Notes: generated by a model from the sequence alone, not told the origin. A stretch of DNA of 64,000 nt from Bordetella genomosp. 9 (GCF_002119725.1 NZ_CP021109.1:682001-746000), one strand, 5' to 3'; counted from the first letter of the stretch, positions 24,787 to 34,025 are shown. Translations and numbers: made by a program.

Positions 24787-25599
24787 ATGACCGACTACCC
24801 CCAACTCTTCAGCCTCAAGGGCCGGATCGCCGTGGTGCTGGGCGCGGCATCCGGTATCGGCCAGGCGTCCGCGCATGCGCTCGGCGCGATGGGCGCCACC
24901 GTCATGTGCGCGGACCGCGACGAGGCCGGCGCGCAGGCGACAGCCAGGCAGATTGCCGATGCCGGCGGAACGTCCGGCTGGATGCAGACCGACGCCGCCA
25001 GCGGCGCGGCCATCGCGGCGCTGGCCGAAAAGGTGCTGGCCGATCACGGACGCGTGGACGTGGCGGTAGCCACGCCCGCACTCAATATCCGGAAGCTCAT
25101 CGTCGATTACACCGACGAGGAATTCGACCAGGTCGTGAATCTCAATCTGAAGGGCGCCTTCCATTTCATGCGCCATTTCGGCCGGCCCATGATGAAGCAG
25201 GGCTCGGGAAGCATGATCCTGTGTTCGTCCATGCGGGCGGTGACGATCGAGCCCGGCCTGGGCATCTACGCCGCGACCAAGGCCGGCATCGCGCAGATGG
25301 TCAAGGCCTTCGCGGCTGAAGCGGGCGGATATGGCGTGCGGGTCAACGCCGTGATGCCCAGCATCATCGAAACGCGCCTGACCGCGCCGTTGAAGGAGCG
25401 GCCGCAAATCTACGAAACCTATGCCGGACACACCGTCCTGAACCGCTGGGGACAGCCTTCGGAAGTGGGCGCGGCGGTGGCCTTTCTGGCTTCGGATGCG
25501 GCCAGCTATATCTCCGGGAGCAGCTTGTCCGTGGACGCGGGTTGGACGGCCATCGACGGGCCGCCCACCGGTTTGACGCAGACGCGGCCGTCCGAATAG
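24787..25599 (+). CDS. SDR-family oxidoreductase
   Basis: This 270-residue classical short-chain dehydrogenase has the cofactor motif GAASGIG near residue 19, the catalytic serine region CSS, the YAATK active-site tyrosine and lysine near residues 160-164, and the C-terminal SSLSVDAGW tail. The NNAG-equivalent position reads ATPAL, which is unusual, since the family normally has an asparagine there. It likely oxidises a hydroxyl group with NAD(P) in the same pathway as the upstream TPP enzyme. Confidence 0.88.
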   Translation: MTDYPQLFSLKGRIAVVLGAASGIGQASAHALGAMGATVMCADRDEAGAQATARQIADAGGTSGWMQTDAASGAAIAALAEKVLADHGRVDVAVATPALNIRKLIVDYTDEEFDQVVNLNLKGAFHFMRHFGRPMMKQGSGSMILCSSMRAVTIEPGLGIYAATKAGIAQMVKAFAAEAGGYGVRVNAVMPSIIETRLTAPLKERPQIYETYAGHTVLNRWGQPSEVGAAVAFLASDAASYISGSSLSVDAGWTAIDGPPTGLTQTRPSE

Positions 25600-25633
25600 G
25601 CCATCGCATCGGGGCTGGGCAAAGGCCCCCTAA

Positions 25634-25660
25634 TTGATGGGCGCTATCAGAATTTATGAT
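25634..25660 (+). promoter_or_regulatory. Possible promoter of the AfuABC-like operon
   Basis: In the 121-bp gap before the binding-protein gene TTGATG (25634-25639) and TATGAT (25655-25660) form a promoter-like pair, but with a short 15-base spacer. A weak GGGGC/GCCCC stem at 25611-25629 just upstream may end the preceding transcript. This is a tentative reading. Confidence 0.25.
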
Positions 25661-25720
25661 TGGACGGCGCGCCACGCGGACGTTTACCTTGCGGCTACAA
25701 CACATAAAGAGGAGACAAAG

Positions 25721-27058
25721 ATGCCGCAATTCCGTCGTCTGGCGGCCGCATTGGCGGTCGCGCTCGTCATGCCTTTGGCCGATGGCGCCGCCCGCGCGGG
25801 CACCGTCACCGTCATCACCTCCTTTCCCAAGGACCTGACCCAGGCCTACAAGACCGCCTTCGAGAAGGCCAATCCCGGCGTCACGCTGGAGATATTGAAC
25901 AAGAACACGGTGGCGGGGCTGGCCTATGTGCGCGAGACCCCGGCGGGCCAGCGGCCGGACGTCTTCTGGGCCAGCGCCCCGGATGCCTTCGAGGTGCTGA
26001 ACCGCGACAAGCTGCTCGCGCCTGCCAAGGACGTAATCAATCCGAAGGTGCCAGACAAGATCGGCAGTTTCCCGATCAACGACCCGGGCGGGATGTACTA
26101 CGGGCAGGCGCTGGCGGGCTACGGCATCATGTACAACACCCGCTACATCAAGGCGCACAAGCTGGCGCCGCCCAAGCAATGGACGGATCTGCTGGCGCCG
26201 GAATGGTTCGGCCACGTCGGCATTACGTCGCCCTCGCGCTCCGGGACCATGCACCTGACGGTGGAGACGATTCTGCAGGGCGAGGGCTGGGATCGGGGCT
26301 GGCAGACCCTGCTGCGCATGGCGGGCAACAGCAGCGCCGTGACGGAGCGTTCGTTCGGCGTGCCGGACGGCGTCAACAACGGGCAGTTCGGCGCGGGACC
26401 GGTCATCGACTTCTTCGGCCTGTCCAGCAAGTTTTCCAAATTCCCGGTGGACTTCGTCTATCCGACGGAAACGGCCATCGTGCCGGCCAACATCGCGCTG
26501 ATCGAAGGCGCGAAAAACGCGGATGAAGGCAAGGCCTTCATCAAGTTCGCGTTGAGCGCCGCCGGGCAGGAGGTGCTGCTGGAGCCGAAGATTTCGCGCC
26601 TGCCGGTGCTGCCGTACAGCGAGCTGGAAGGCAAGATCCCGGCGGGCTATCCGGACCCGCTCGAATTGGCGAAGCGCAGCACCGTGCATTTCGACGTCGA
26701 CCTGTCGCAGCAGCGGTACTACCTGGTGCAGTCCCTGTTCGACCAGACCATCACCTTCCGCTTGAAGGAGCTGCAGCAGGCCACCAAGGCCATCCATGAC
26801 GCCGAACGCAAGCTTGGCGACAAGGCCAAATCCGGCAAGGCCGCCGAGCTGCTCGCCCAGGCCCGCAAGCTGGCGTGGTCGCCCCTGGTCGGCCAGCAGC
26901 AAAGCGGGGAAGCGGAGTTCCTGAAACTGTTCGCCGGCGACAAGCGCGATAGCGCGGTGAACCAGAAAATCACCCAGCTCGAAGGCGACTGGAACGGCAA
27001 GGCGCGCGGCAACTATGAGGAAGCCGCGCGGCTCGCGCAGCAGGCCGCCGCGCAGTAA
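25721..27058 (+). CDS. Ferric/AfuA-like ABC transporter substrate-binding protein with C-terminal extension
   Basis: This 445-residue family-1/6 binding protein has a signal peptide cleaving near AARAG (residue about 27) and the start TVTVITSFPKDLTQAYKTAF. It carries a PDVFWASAPD segment and a GGMYYGQALAGYGIMYN hinge. The first 330 or so residues cover the ordinary fold. About 100 more residues at the C-terminus are helical and charged (lysine/alanine rich), longer than typical FbpA/AfuA proteins. The ATG at 25721 follows AGAGGAG; the open frame upstream is promoter region. The ligand could be iron, a phosphonate or a sugar phosphate; iron is only the family default. Confidence 0.87.
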   Translation: MPQFRRLAAALAVALVMPLADGAARAGTVTVITSFPKDLTQAYKTAFEKANPGVTLEILNKNTVAGLAYVRETPAGQRPDVFWASAPDAFEVLNRDKLLAPAKDVINPKVPDKIGSFPINDPGGMYYGQALAGYGIMYNTRYIKAHKLAPPKQWTDLLAPEWFGHVGITSPSRSGTMHLTVETILQGEGWDRGWQTLLRMAGNSSAVTERSFGVPDGVNNGQFGAGPVIDFFGLSSKFSKFPVDFVYPTETAIVPANIALIEGAKNADEGKAFIKFALSAAGQEVLLEPKISRLPVLPYSELEGKIPAGYPDPLELAKRSTVHFDVDLSQQRYYLVQSLFDQTITFRLKELQQATKAIHDAERKLGDKAKSGKAAELLAQARKLAWSPLVGQQQSGEAEFLKLFAGDKRDSAVNQKITQLEGDWNGKARGNYEEAARLAQQAAAQ

Positions 27059-27098
27059 CGCGCGCAGTAACGGATAGCGGTTTCCTGCGGAGCATCCC

Positions 27099-28847
27099 GT
27101 GTCTCTTAACCTTGCGTCGAGCAAAGGCCCGGCGGTGGTGGCGGCCTGCGTCATCGCCTTCCTGGCCGCCTTTCTGATCGTGCCGGTGGCGACGGTCTTC
27201 CATGCCGCCTTCGTCAACGCGGACGGCAGCATCACGGCGGGCCACTTCCGGGCTTTCTTCAACCAGCCCCTGATGCAGGAGGCGTTCTACAACAGCCTTT
27301 ACGTGGCGGTGTGGTCCACGCTGATCGCCAGCGTGCTGGCCATACCGCTGGCGTACTTCACCGTGCGCTTCCAGTTCCGCGGTGCGCTGTTGATCCAGAC
27401 GCTGGGCATCCTGCCGCTGATCATGCCGCCTTTCGTGGGGGCGGTCGCGATGCAGCTGATTTTCGGCCGCTCCGGCAGCGTCAACCTGTTGCTGGGCGAC
27501 TGGTTCGACATCAACTTGCCGCTGATGGAAGGCTTGAACAGCGTCATCTTCGTCGAGGCGCTGCATTACTTTCCCTTCATCCTGATGAACCTGGTCGTCG
27601 CGCTGCGCAACATCGATGGCGCGATGGAGGAGGCCGCGTTCAACCTGGGGTCGCGCGGATTCCGGCTGTTCCGCCGGATCATCTTCCCGCTGGCGCTGCC
27701 GGGCTATGTGGCCGGCGCGTCGCTAGTGTTCGTGAAAGTGTTCGACGACCTGGGCACGCCGCTGGTGCTGGGCACGACCAATATGCTGGCGCCGCAGGCG
27801 TACCTGCGCATCACCCAGGTTGGCCTGGAAGACCCGCTGGGCTATGTGATCAGCGTCATCATCATCGCCTTTTCCATTGCATCCCTCTGGCTGTCCGCCC
27901 GTGTGCTGAAAGGAAAGGACTATTCCACCTTGCAGAAAGGCGGCGCCGGCATCCAGAAACGGCGGCTGCGCCGGGGCGAAGCCGTGCTGGCCTATGGCTG
28001 GATCATCCTGGTGCTGCTGCTGGTGCTCTCGCCGCACATCGGGGTGCTGCTGCTGTCCTTCGCCAGCGTCTGGAGTTTCGCGCCGCTGCCCGACGGCTAC
28101 ACGCTGGCCCATTACGCCACCGTGTTCCAGGACTCGGGCGGCATGATCGCAAATACCCTGCTGTATTGCGGACTCGCGGCCGGCATCGACGTGGTCCTGG
28201 GGACCGCCATCGCCTATCTGCTGCTGCGTACGCGCCTGCCGGGCCGGCACTGGCTGGACTGGCTGGCGTCGGCCGCGCTGGCGGTGCCCGGCATCGTGCT
28301 GGCCATCGGCCTGCTGCGAACCTTCCGCCACGTCGAGCTGCCTTTCATGGCCACGACCTTGACGTCGTCGTGGGTCATCATCATGATCGCGTACTCGGTG
28401 CGCCGGCTGCCGTACGCCTTGCGATCGTGCGTGGCCGCGCTGCAGCAGATCAACGTCTCGCTGGAGGAAGCCGCGCAGTCTCTGGGCGCCAATCGCTGGC
28501 GGACCGTGCGCCGGGTGGTGGTGCCGCTGATGGCGGGCGGCATGCTGGCCGGGTTCGTTACCAGCTTCATCACCGCCGCCGTGGAGCTGTCCGCCACCAT
28601 CATGCTGGTCACACGGGAAAGCCAGGCGCCGATGAGTTACGGGATCTACCTTTACATGCAAAGCGCGTCGGGACGCGGCCCGGGCGCGGCGCTGGGCGTG
28701 CTGGCGGTGATTGCCGTCGCGGTGGGCACCTACGTCAGCCACGTGCTGGTTGCGCGCACCGGTGCGCGGCGGCCCGACCGCGTGGAGGAAACGCTGGCGC
28801 TGGATCCGCAGAATGCGCCGGCCACGCGCCGATTGGAGACGACATGA
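27099..28847 (+). CDS. Two-domain ABC transporter permease (FbpB/AfuB-like)
   Basis: This 582-residue fused permease has about twelve membrane spans and two EAA loops: one near residue 170 (MEEAAFNLGSRGFRLFRRIIFP) and one near residue 460 (LEEAAQSLGANRWRTVRRVVVP). This internal duplication is typical of ferric-type importers. It starts with GTG at 27099 behind a CGGAG site. Its stop overlaps the ATPase start (ATGA). Confidence 0.9.
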   Translation: MSLNLASSKGPAVVAACVIAFLAAFLIVPVATVFHAAFVNADGSITAGHFRAFFNQPLMQEAFYNSLYVAVWSTLIASVLAIPLAYFTVRFQFRGALLIQTLGILPLIMPPFVGAVAMQLIFGRSGSVNLLLGDWFDINLPLMEGLNSVIFVEALHYFPFILMNLVVALRNIDGAMEEAAFNLGSRGFRLFRRIIFPLALPGYVAGASLVFVKVFDDLGTPLVLGTTNMLAPQAYLRITQVGLEDPLGYVISVIIIAFSIASLWLSARVLKGKDYSTLQKGGAGIQKRRLRRGEAVLAYGWIILVLLLVLSPHIGVLLLSFASVWSFAPLPDGYTLAHYATVFQDSGGMIANTLLYCGLAAGIDVVLGTAIAYLLLRTRLPGRHWLDWLASAALAVPGIVLAIGLLRTFRHVELPFMATTLTSSWVIIMIAYSVRRLPYALRSCVAALQQINVSLEEAAQSLGANRWRTVRRVVVPLMAGGMLAGFVTSFITAAVELSATIMLVTRESQAPMSYGIYLYMQSASGRGPGAALGVLAVIAVAVGTYVSHVLVARTGARRPDRVEETLALDPQNAPATRRLETT

Positions 28848-29929
28848 AAAAAGTCAGCGTGGAGTGCCGCGGCATTTCCTTGTCCTACGGCAGGACGGAG
28901 GTGCTGAAGGATCTGAATCTGCACATCGAACCCGGCGAATTCTTTGCGCTGCTCGGGCCTTCCGGATCGGGCAAGTCGACGCTGTTGCGGCTGATCGCCG
29001 GCTTCAACCAGCACTCCCAGGGGCAGTTGCTGGTCGATGGCAAGGACATGACGGGCGTGCCGCCCTGGCGGCGCAACATCGGCATGGTTTTCCAGAACTA
29101 CGCGCTGTGGCCTCACATGACGGTGCGGGACAACGTCGCTTTCGGTCTGGTCGAACGTCGCGTGCCGCGTGCGGAAATCCGCGAACGCACCGATGCCGCG
29201 CTGGCGCTGGTGGGGTTGTCGCAGTACGCGGGCCGGCGGCCGAACGAGTTGTCCGGCGGTCAGCAGCAGCGCGTCGCGCTGGCCCGCACCATCGTCATCG
29301 AACCGCAGGTGCTGCTGCTGGACGAGCCGCTGTCCAATCTGGACAAGAAGCTGCGCGTGCAGATGCGGCGTGAGTTGCTGGCCCTGCAGCGCCGCCTGGG
29401 CATAACGACCATCTTCGTGACCCATGATCAGGAAGAGGCGATGACCACGGCGGACCGCATGGCGGTGCTCGACCGGGGCGTGCTGCAGCAGATCGGCGCG
29501 CCGCATACCTTGTTCGACTTCCCCGTCAACGGCTTCGTGGCGAACTTCGTCGGCACGATGAACGTGCTGGAAGGCGCGGTGAAGGAGCGCACCAGCCATA
29601 GCGTCACGCTGGCGGTCGATGGCGTGGGCGATTTGCAGATGCCCGTTCATGGCGAGGTGCCGGCCGCGGCGCGGCTGGCGGCCAGTTTCCGTCCGCACGT
29701 GGTGCAGATCGACATGGCGGGCGGCAATACCGATGCGCGTTACCTCTGGCTGCCGGGCGTGGTGCAGGCCAGCGAGTTCCAGGGCGAGTTCACGCGCTAC
29801 CAGGTGCAGGTGGGTGAACGCACGATCACCGCCGACCAGTCCCATCTTGCCGGTTTGTCGATTTTCCCGGTCGGGGCGCCCGTCACGGTGGGGGTGGAGC
29901 CCGCCCAGATCCGCCTGCTGGCCGCGTGA
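28844..29929 (+). CDS. ABC transporter ATP-binding protein (FbpC/PotA-like)
   Basis: This 361-residue ATPase has Walker [10 protein letters not shown] near residue 38, signature LSGGQQQR, Walker B LLLDEP, an H-loop THDQEEA and a C-terminal TOBE region from about residue 280. It pairs with the two-domain permease and the AfuA-like receptor. Start and upstream stop overlap by four bases. Confidence 0.92.
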   Translation: MKKVSVECRGISLSYGRTEVLKDLNLHIEPGEFFALLGPSGSGKSTLLRLIAGFNQHSQGQLLVDGKDMTGVPPWRRNIGMVFQNYALWPHMTVRDNVAFGLVERRVPRAEIRERTDAALALVGLSQYAGRRPNELSGGQQQRVALARTIVIEPQVLLLDEPLSNLDKKLRVQMRRELLALQRRLGITTIFVTHDQEEAMTTADRMAVLDRGVLQQIGAPHTLFDFPVNGFVANFVGTMNVLEGAVKERTSHSVTLAVDGVGDLQMPVHGEVPAAARLAASFRPHVVQIDMAGGNTDARYLWLPGVVQASEFQGEFTRYQVQVGERTITADQSHLAGLSIFPVGAPVTVGVEPAQIRLLAA

Positions 29930-29960
29930 GCGGGCCGGCGTAGCGGACGGCCGCGGCAAG

Positions 29961-30854
29961 ATGGAGATCTATCAAATACGGGCTTTCGTCAAAGTGGCGC
30001 GGCTGGGAAACCTGACGCGGGCGGCCGAAGCGCTTTGCCTGACGCAGCCCGCGGTGACGGCGCAAATCAAGGCGCTGGAGCAAAGCCTGGGCGTGGCGCT
30101 GTTCGACCGCAACGCGGGCCGCCTGACGCTGGCCAAGGCCGGCGAAGTCCTGCTGCCTACCGCCGAGGCGTTGCTCGCGCTGGGCAATCAGCTCAGGTCG
30201 GAAGCCCGGGGGCTGCAGGGCGCGCTGCACGGTGTGCTGGATCTGGGCGTGCCCAGCGAGCAGCCCGATTTTCTGCGCCTGGGCGAACTGGCTTCGGAAG
30301 TGACCCAACGCCTGCCTCTGATCGAGCTCAAGACCCACGTGCTGCCCACCGTGCAGCTGTCGGAGCAGGTGATGGCGGGGCGGCTCACCGCGGCCCTGGC
30401 GGTGGCCGCGCGGCCGCCGCTGGGCCTGCAATGGACGCCGCTGCGCAGCGTGCATTACCGCATCGCCCTGCCGCACGAACAGGCGGAAGCGGTCAAGCGG
30501 GGCGGGTGGCGTGAGCTGGCGCAGCTGCCGTGGCTGGACGGGCCGGCGGGCAGCCACGCTCATCTGCTGCTGCGCGAGATGTTCGAACGGCACGGGCTGG
30601 CGCCGCGCGTCGTCATGCAGAACGACGACCATGCCAATCTGGACGCGCTGGTGCGTGCGGGGGCGGGCTGCGCCTTGCTGCGCGAAGAGATCGCGATGGC
30701 GGGCGCGGCGGCGGGCGATTTCGTCGTCTGGGGCAACGCCCGCGCGGCGGCGACGCTGGGCTTCGTCCTGGCGCCCGAGCGCGCCGGCGAGCCCTTGCTC
30801 GTCGCCCTGGAATCCGTGATGCAGAAGATCTGGCTGGGCGGGCCGGCGGCGTAG
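29961..30854 (+). CDS. LysR-family transcriptional regulator
   Basis: This 297-residue regulator has an N-terminal winged HTH (residues about 1-60, LTRAAEALCLTQPAVTAQIKALEQ) and a LysR substrate-binding domain. It lies 31 bp downstream of the ATPase in the same direction, so it may be the last gene of the transporter operon and control it. It converges with the Bug gene at 30909; no clear terminator lies in the 54-bp gap. Confidence 0.9.
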   Translation: MEIYQIRAFVKVARLGNLTRAAEALCLTQPAVTAQIKALEQSLGVALFDRNAGRLTLAKAGEVLLPTAEALLALGNQLRSEARGLQGALHGVLDLGVPSEQPDFLRLGELASEVTQRLPLIELKTHVLPTVQLSEQVMAGRLTAALAVAARPPLGLQWTPLRSVHYRIALPHEQAEAVKRGGWRELAQLPWLDGPAGSHAHLLLREMFERHGLAPRVVMQNDDHANLDALVRAGAGCALLREEIAMAGAAAGDFVVWGNARAAATLGFVLAPERAGEPLLVALESVMQKIWLGGPAA

Positions 30855-30908
30855 CGTCAGGGCCAGGCCGGCAAAACCCCGGCGCGGCCGTGGCAAACGC
30901 GGAAGGCC

Positions 30909-31898
30909 TTAATCCACCTTCGCGTTCGAGCGCTTGACCACTTCCTCCCAGCGCGGCACTTCGCTGGCGACGAAGGCTGCGAATTCCTCGGGGGATCCGC
31001 CGACTTTCTCGGAGCCAAGCTCGGCCAGCTTGCCCGCGACTTCCGGGTTGGCCAGGGCCTTGGCGACCGCGGCGTGAAGCTGCGTCACCAGCGCGGGCGG
31101 CGTGCCGGCGGGCGCGAAGACGCCGTACCAGTTCGTGATGACGAAGTTCTTGAAGCCGGCTTCCGTCATCGTCGGGATGTCGGTGAAGCCCGCCGCCCGC
31201 GTCGCGCCCGTGGTCGCCAGCGGCACCACGCGGCCGGCCTTGGCCTGCGGCGACAGCGCCGCCGTGGTCTCGAAGGCCATCTGCACCTGTCCGCCGACCA
31301 CGTCCATCATGGCCGGTCCCTGGCCCTTGTAGGGGATGTGCAGCAGGTCCGCGCCGGTGGCGAGGCGGAACAGTTCGCCCGCCAGGTGCTGCGGGCTGCC
31401 GCTGCCGCCCGAGGCGAAGCTGTACGTGCCGCTCTTTTGCAGCAGGCCGACCAGTTCGGGCAGCGTCTTCGCCGGCACCTTCGGATTGACGTAGAGCACC
31501 AGCGGCATGGCAGCGACTTCCGCCACGGGCCGCAAGGCCTCCACCGGGTCCAGCCTTAGCTTGTACAGATTGCGGTTGATGACGATGCCGGTGTTGTTGC
31601 CCAGCAGGACCGTGCAGCCGTCCGGCTCCGCCCGCGCCACGTATTCCGTGCCGATATTGCTGCTGGCGCCGCCACGGTTTTCCACGATGACCGGCACGCC
31701 CAGGTCGCCTTGCAACGAAGGCGCGATCAGGCGGGCCAGGATGTCGGTGGTGCCGCCGGGCGGGTAGGGCGACACGATCTTCAGGTTCTGGCAGGGATAG
31801 GGCGCGGCTTGCGCGGATGGGGCAGCCGCGATCATGGCCAGGGCCAGGGGCGTCGCGGCCAGGGCGGTATGCAGGGCGTTGGACAGGCGTGGTTTCAT
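30909..31898 (-). CDS. Bug/TctC-family tripartite tricarboxylate transporter receptor
   Basis: This 329-residue periplasmic receptor has a signal peptide cleaving near AQAAP (residue about 32). The Bug features are LKIVSPYPPGGTTD, the IPYKGQGPAMMDVVGGQVQ lobe and NWYGVFAPAGTPP. A strong AAAGGAGG site precedes the ATG at 31898. It follows the RraA-family gene by 87 bp on the same strand, so receptor and aldolase probably serve one carboxylate pathway. Confidence 0.9.
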   Translation of the reverse strand: MKPRLSNALHTALAATPLALAMIAAAPSAQAAPYPCQNLKIVSPYPPGGTTDILARLIAPSLQGDLGVPVIVENRGGASSNIGTEYVARAEPDGCTVLLGNNTGIVINRNLYKLRLDPVEALRPVAEVAAMPLVLYVNPKVPAKTLPELVGLLQKSGTYSFASGGSGSPQHLAGELFRLATGADLLHIPYKGQGPAMMDVVGGQVQMAFETTAALSPQAKAGRVVPLATTGATRAAGFTDIPTMTEAGFKNFVITNWYGVFAPAGTPPALVTQLHAAVAKALANPEVAGKLAELGSEKVGGSPEEFAAFVASEVPRWEEVVKRSNAKVD

Positions 31899-31985
31899 GT
31901 TTGCTCCTCCTTTTATTTATCGGTGTGGACGGCGTCAGGCTGGGGCGCGCGCATGCGCGCGTTGGTCCAGGCTGTTCGCGACGTA

Positions 31986-32672
31986 TCAGCGGCCGCGGCG
32001 TTGCAGCGTGTGGTACCCATGCGCCTGGCGCGCCTGCGTCAGCGACATGCCGGCGCGCACGCTGTCCACGATGGCCTGCTCGGCGTCGCGCGTGCGCAGG
32101 GCCAGCGCCAGCACTTCGTCTTCGCGCGCCTGGGGCACGACCACGACGCCGTCGCCGTCGCCCAGCAGGATGTCGCCCGGGCGGACCCGGACGTCGCCCA
32201 GGCTGACGTCGCCGTTGACCTCGTCAACCTGTACGCGGTCCTTGCCGGTGCGCATGAAACGCCCGCGGCTGAACAGGGGATAGGAAAACTGGGCCGCCGC
32301 GTCGGCGTCGCGGCAGACGCCGTTGATCACGGTGCCGGCGATGCCGCGCCGCGATGCGACTTCGGTCAGGATGCCGCCCCACACCGTGCAGTCGGTTCTG
32401 CCGCCGTTGTCCAGCACCACGACGGCGCCCGCGGGTACATCGTCGATATAGTCGCCCACCGTGCCGGGTTGAACGTCCGCCGGGGCGTAGCGCACGGTGT
32501 AGGCGCGGCCCAGCAGGCGCTGCGCGGCGCTGACTGAGGCGATACCCAGCGCGCTGCCCGGCAGTCCCAGCCGGTCCAGGGCGTCGGAGACTTCAGCCGT
32601 GGAAAGCTCGGCATAGCCGGAAGGAATGGGCCGGCTGGCGGGGATGCCGGCGGCGGGCGCGGTGGGTTGCAT
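31986..32672 (-). CDS. RraA-family protein (4-hydroxy-4-methyl-2-oxoglutarate aldolase-like)
   Basis: This 228-residue RraA/HMG-aldolase fold has the LDNGGRTDCTVWGG segment near residues 90-103 and the NGVCRD motif whose Arg-Asp pair binds substrate and divalent metal in pyruvate aldolases of this family. It would cleave a 4-hydroxy-2-oxo acid to pyruvate plus a second carbonyl compound, or decarboxylate oxaloacetate. Methionine 1 is used, but a start at IPSGYAEL is not excluded. It lies between a LysR regulator and a Bug receptor, all on the minus strand. Confidence 0.84.
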   Translation of the reverse strand: MQPTAPAAGIPASRPIPSGYAELSTAEVSDALDRLGLPGSALGIASVSAAQRLLGRAYTVRYAPADVQPGTVGDYIDDVPAGAVVVLDNGGRTDCTVWGGILTEVASRRGIAGTVINGVCRDADAAAQFSYPLFSRGRFMRTGKDRVQVDEVNGDVSLGDVRVRPGDILLGDGDGVVVVPQAREDEVLALALRTRDAEQAIVDSVRAGMSLTQARQAHGYHTLQRRGR

Positions 32673-32751
32673 GGCGTGGAGTCCGTATGGGAACGCATCG
32701 GGAATGCGGCCATCCTAACCACGCGGTTCGGTGGCGTCCAAGACAAGTCGA

Positions 32752-32779
32752 CTATCGTTTCATAGATTTTTTCTTATAG
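32752..32779. promoter_or_regulatory. CTAT/ATAG repeat region upstream of the RraA-family gene
   Basis: Within the 162-bp gap between the LysR gene and the RraA-family gene, an AT-rich stretch holds CTAT-N6-ATAG (32752-32765) and a further TTATAG (32774-32779). It is the only AT-rich part of the gap and lies about 80 bp upstream of the RraA-family start, a usual place for a LysR-bound promoter. No confident -35/-10 pair was found. Confidence 0.35.
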
Positions 32780-32834
32780 TGCGCGCACGCGGCGGGCGGC
32801 CGGCCGTCATCGGTGGCGGGCATTGCGACCGGGG

Positions 32835-33740
32835 CTATTGTCTGCCGGCCGGCAGCAGGACGGACAGGAAGTCCGCCAGCGCGGGCGAGTCGTCGTCCTG
32901 CCGCCACGTCGCCGTCAGCGTGGTCAGGGCGGCGGCGCTGGCCCCGGACAGCGGCAGGTACACCACATCGGCACGGCCGTGCCGCGCCACCGACTCCCCG
33001 ACGAGCGTGACGCCCAGGCCCGCCGCCACCAGCGCGATCGCGGTTTGTATCTCGTAGGCCTGATGCGCCACCCGCGGCGTAAAGCCCGCGTCGCGGCACA
33101 GGCTTTCCACCAGTCGCGGAAACCGCGCATTCGGATGCTTGGGATAGAACACGAAGGGAAGCTCGGCCAGATGCTGGACGCGCAGGCGCGGCCGCTTCGC
33201 CAAGGGGTGGTCGGCCGGCAGCACCGCCATCAGCTTTTCCTGCAGCAGCACCTGTGTTGCGCAACCGGGAATCGGTTCGGCCTGGCGGCCGATGCCGATA
33301 TGGATGCGATGTTCCTTCAGCGCCGCGGCGTGCTCCTCCGCAAGCATCTCGTACAGCTTCAGTTCGACACCGGGGTGGGTGCGGCTGAATTGCTTGAGGG
33401 CGGGCGGCAGCACGCTGTACATCGCCGAGCGTGTGAAGCCGATGCCCAGCCAGCCGCGCCGGCCTTCTCCGATGTCGCGCGCGGCGCTGGACGCGCGCTC
33501 GTACTGGGACAGGATCTGACGCGCTTCGGCCAGGAAGAACGTGCCGGCTTCGGTCAGGCGCAGCGGCCGTGTGCGGCGATCGATCAGCGCCGCGCCCAGG
33601 CGGTCTTCCAAGGTGCGTATCTGCTGGCTCAGCGCGGGCTGCGCCACGTGCAGGCGCTGCGCCGCCCGCGTGAAGTTGCGCGTTTCGGCCAGGACCACGA
33701 AAAACTGAAGGTGCCGAAGATTCAAGTCGGCCTCGTCCAA
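32835..33740 (-). CDS. LysR-family transcriptional regulator (TTG start)
   Basis: This 301-residue regulator has an HTH in residues about 5-65 (FTRAAQRLHVAQPALSQQIRTLE) and a substrate-binding domain of the CatR/BenM-like style (GFTRSAMYSVLPPALKQF). The frame opens with TTG at 33740 and no ATG precedes the HTH, so a TTG start is likely; the ribosome site is poor. It reads toward the RraA-family and Bug genes and is their probable activator. Confidence 0.87.
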   Translation of the reverse strand: MDEADLNLRHLQFFVVLAETRNFTRAAQRLHVAQPALSQQIRTLEDRLGAALIDRRTRPLRLTEAGTFFLAEARQILSQYERASSAARDIGEGRRGWLGIGFTRSAMYSVLPPALKQFSRTHPGVELKLYEMLAEEHAAALKEHRIHIGIGRQAEPIPGCATQVLLQEKLMAVLPADHPLAKRPRLRVQHLAELPFVFYPKHPNARFPRLVESLCRDAGFTPRVAHQAYEIQTAIALVAAGLGVTLVGESVARHGRADVVYLPLSGASAAALTTLTATWRQDDDSPALADFLSVLLPAGRQ

Positions 33741-33814
33741 AAGGGATGCACGGATCCGCTAGTCTACTTTCGCGCCCCGCGCCCCGCTGGTGCTGCGCGC
33801 GCTGCCCGGGGTAA

Positions 33815-33839
33815 CGTCCCAGCGCGTCGTGCTGGGACG
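33815..33839. other. Hairpin-forming inverted repeat in the LysR/AhpD intergenic region
   Basis: A perfect 9-bp inverted repeat CGTCCCAGC/GCTGGGACG with a 7-base spacer lies 75 bp upstream of the LysR start and 187 bp upstream of the AhpD-like gene in the 285-bp divergent gap. It could be an operator or a structured leader. No T-tract follows, so it is not a typical terminator. Confidence 0.45.
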
Positions 33840-34025
33840 GCCGGCATGAGCGCGTGCGGCCGCCGCTATCCGCGCAGGCCATTGATGCCTGCCAGGCAAC
33901 ACACTGATCCTCGCCGCGCGTCTACCGGCGCGCGGCGCCCGGGCCTACGATGAGAGCGTTGCCTGAGCGCATGCAGCCGATGCTGCGAGAGCGCAAAGGC
34001 CCTTCACACCGATCGAGGATCCATC

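Noticed and set aside
25364..27262. A minus-strand reading frame of about 630 codons opposite the AfuA-like receptor gene
   Set aside because: No recognisable domain; the opposite strand has an intact signal peptide, ribosome site and family motifs.
27311..29929. A long plus-strand reading frame of about 870 codons spanning the permease and ATPase genes in another phase
   Set aside because: Its first part is the Pro/Arg/Gly/His-rich shadow of the permease gene; only its last part is the real ATPase starting at 28844.
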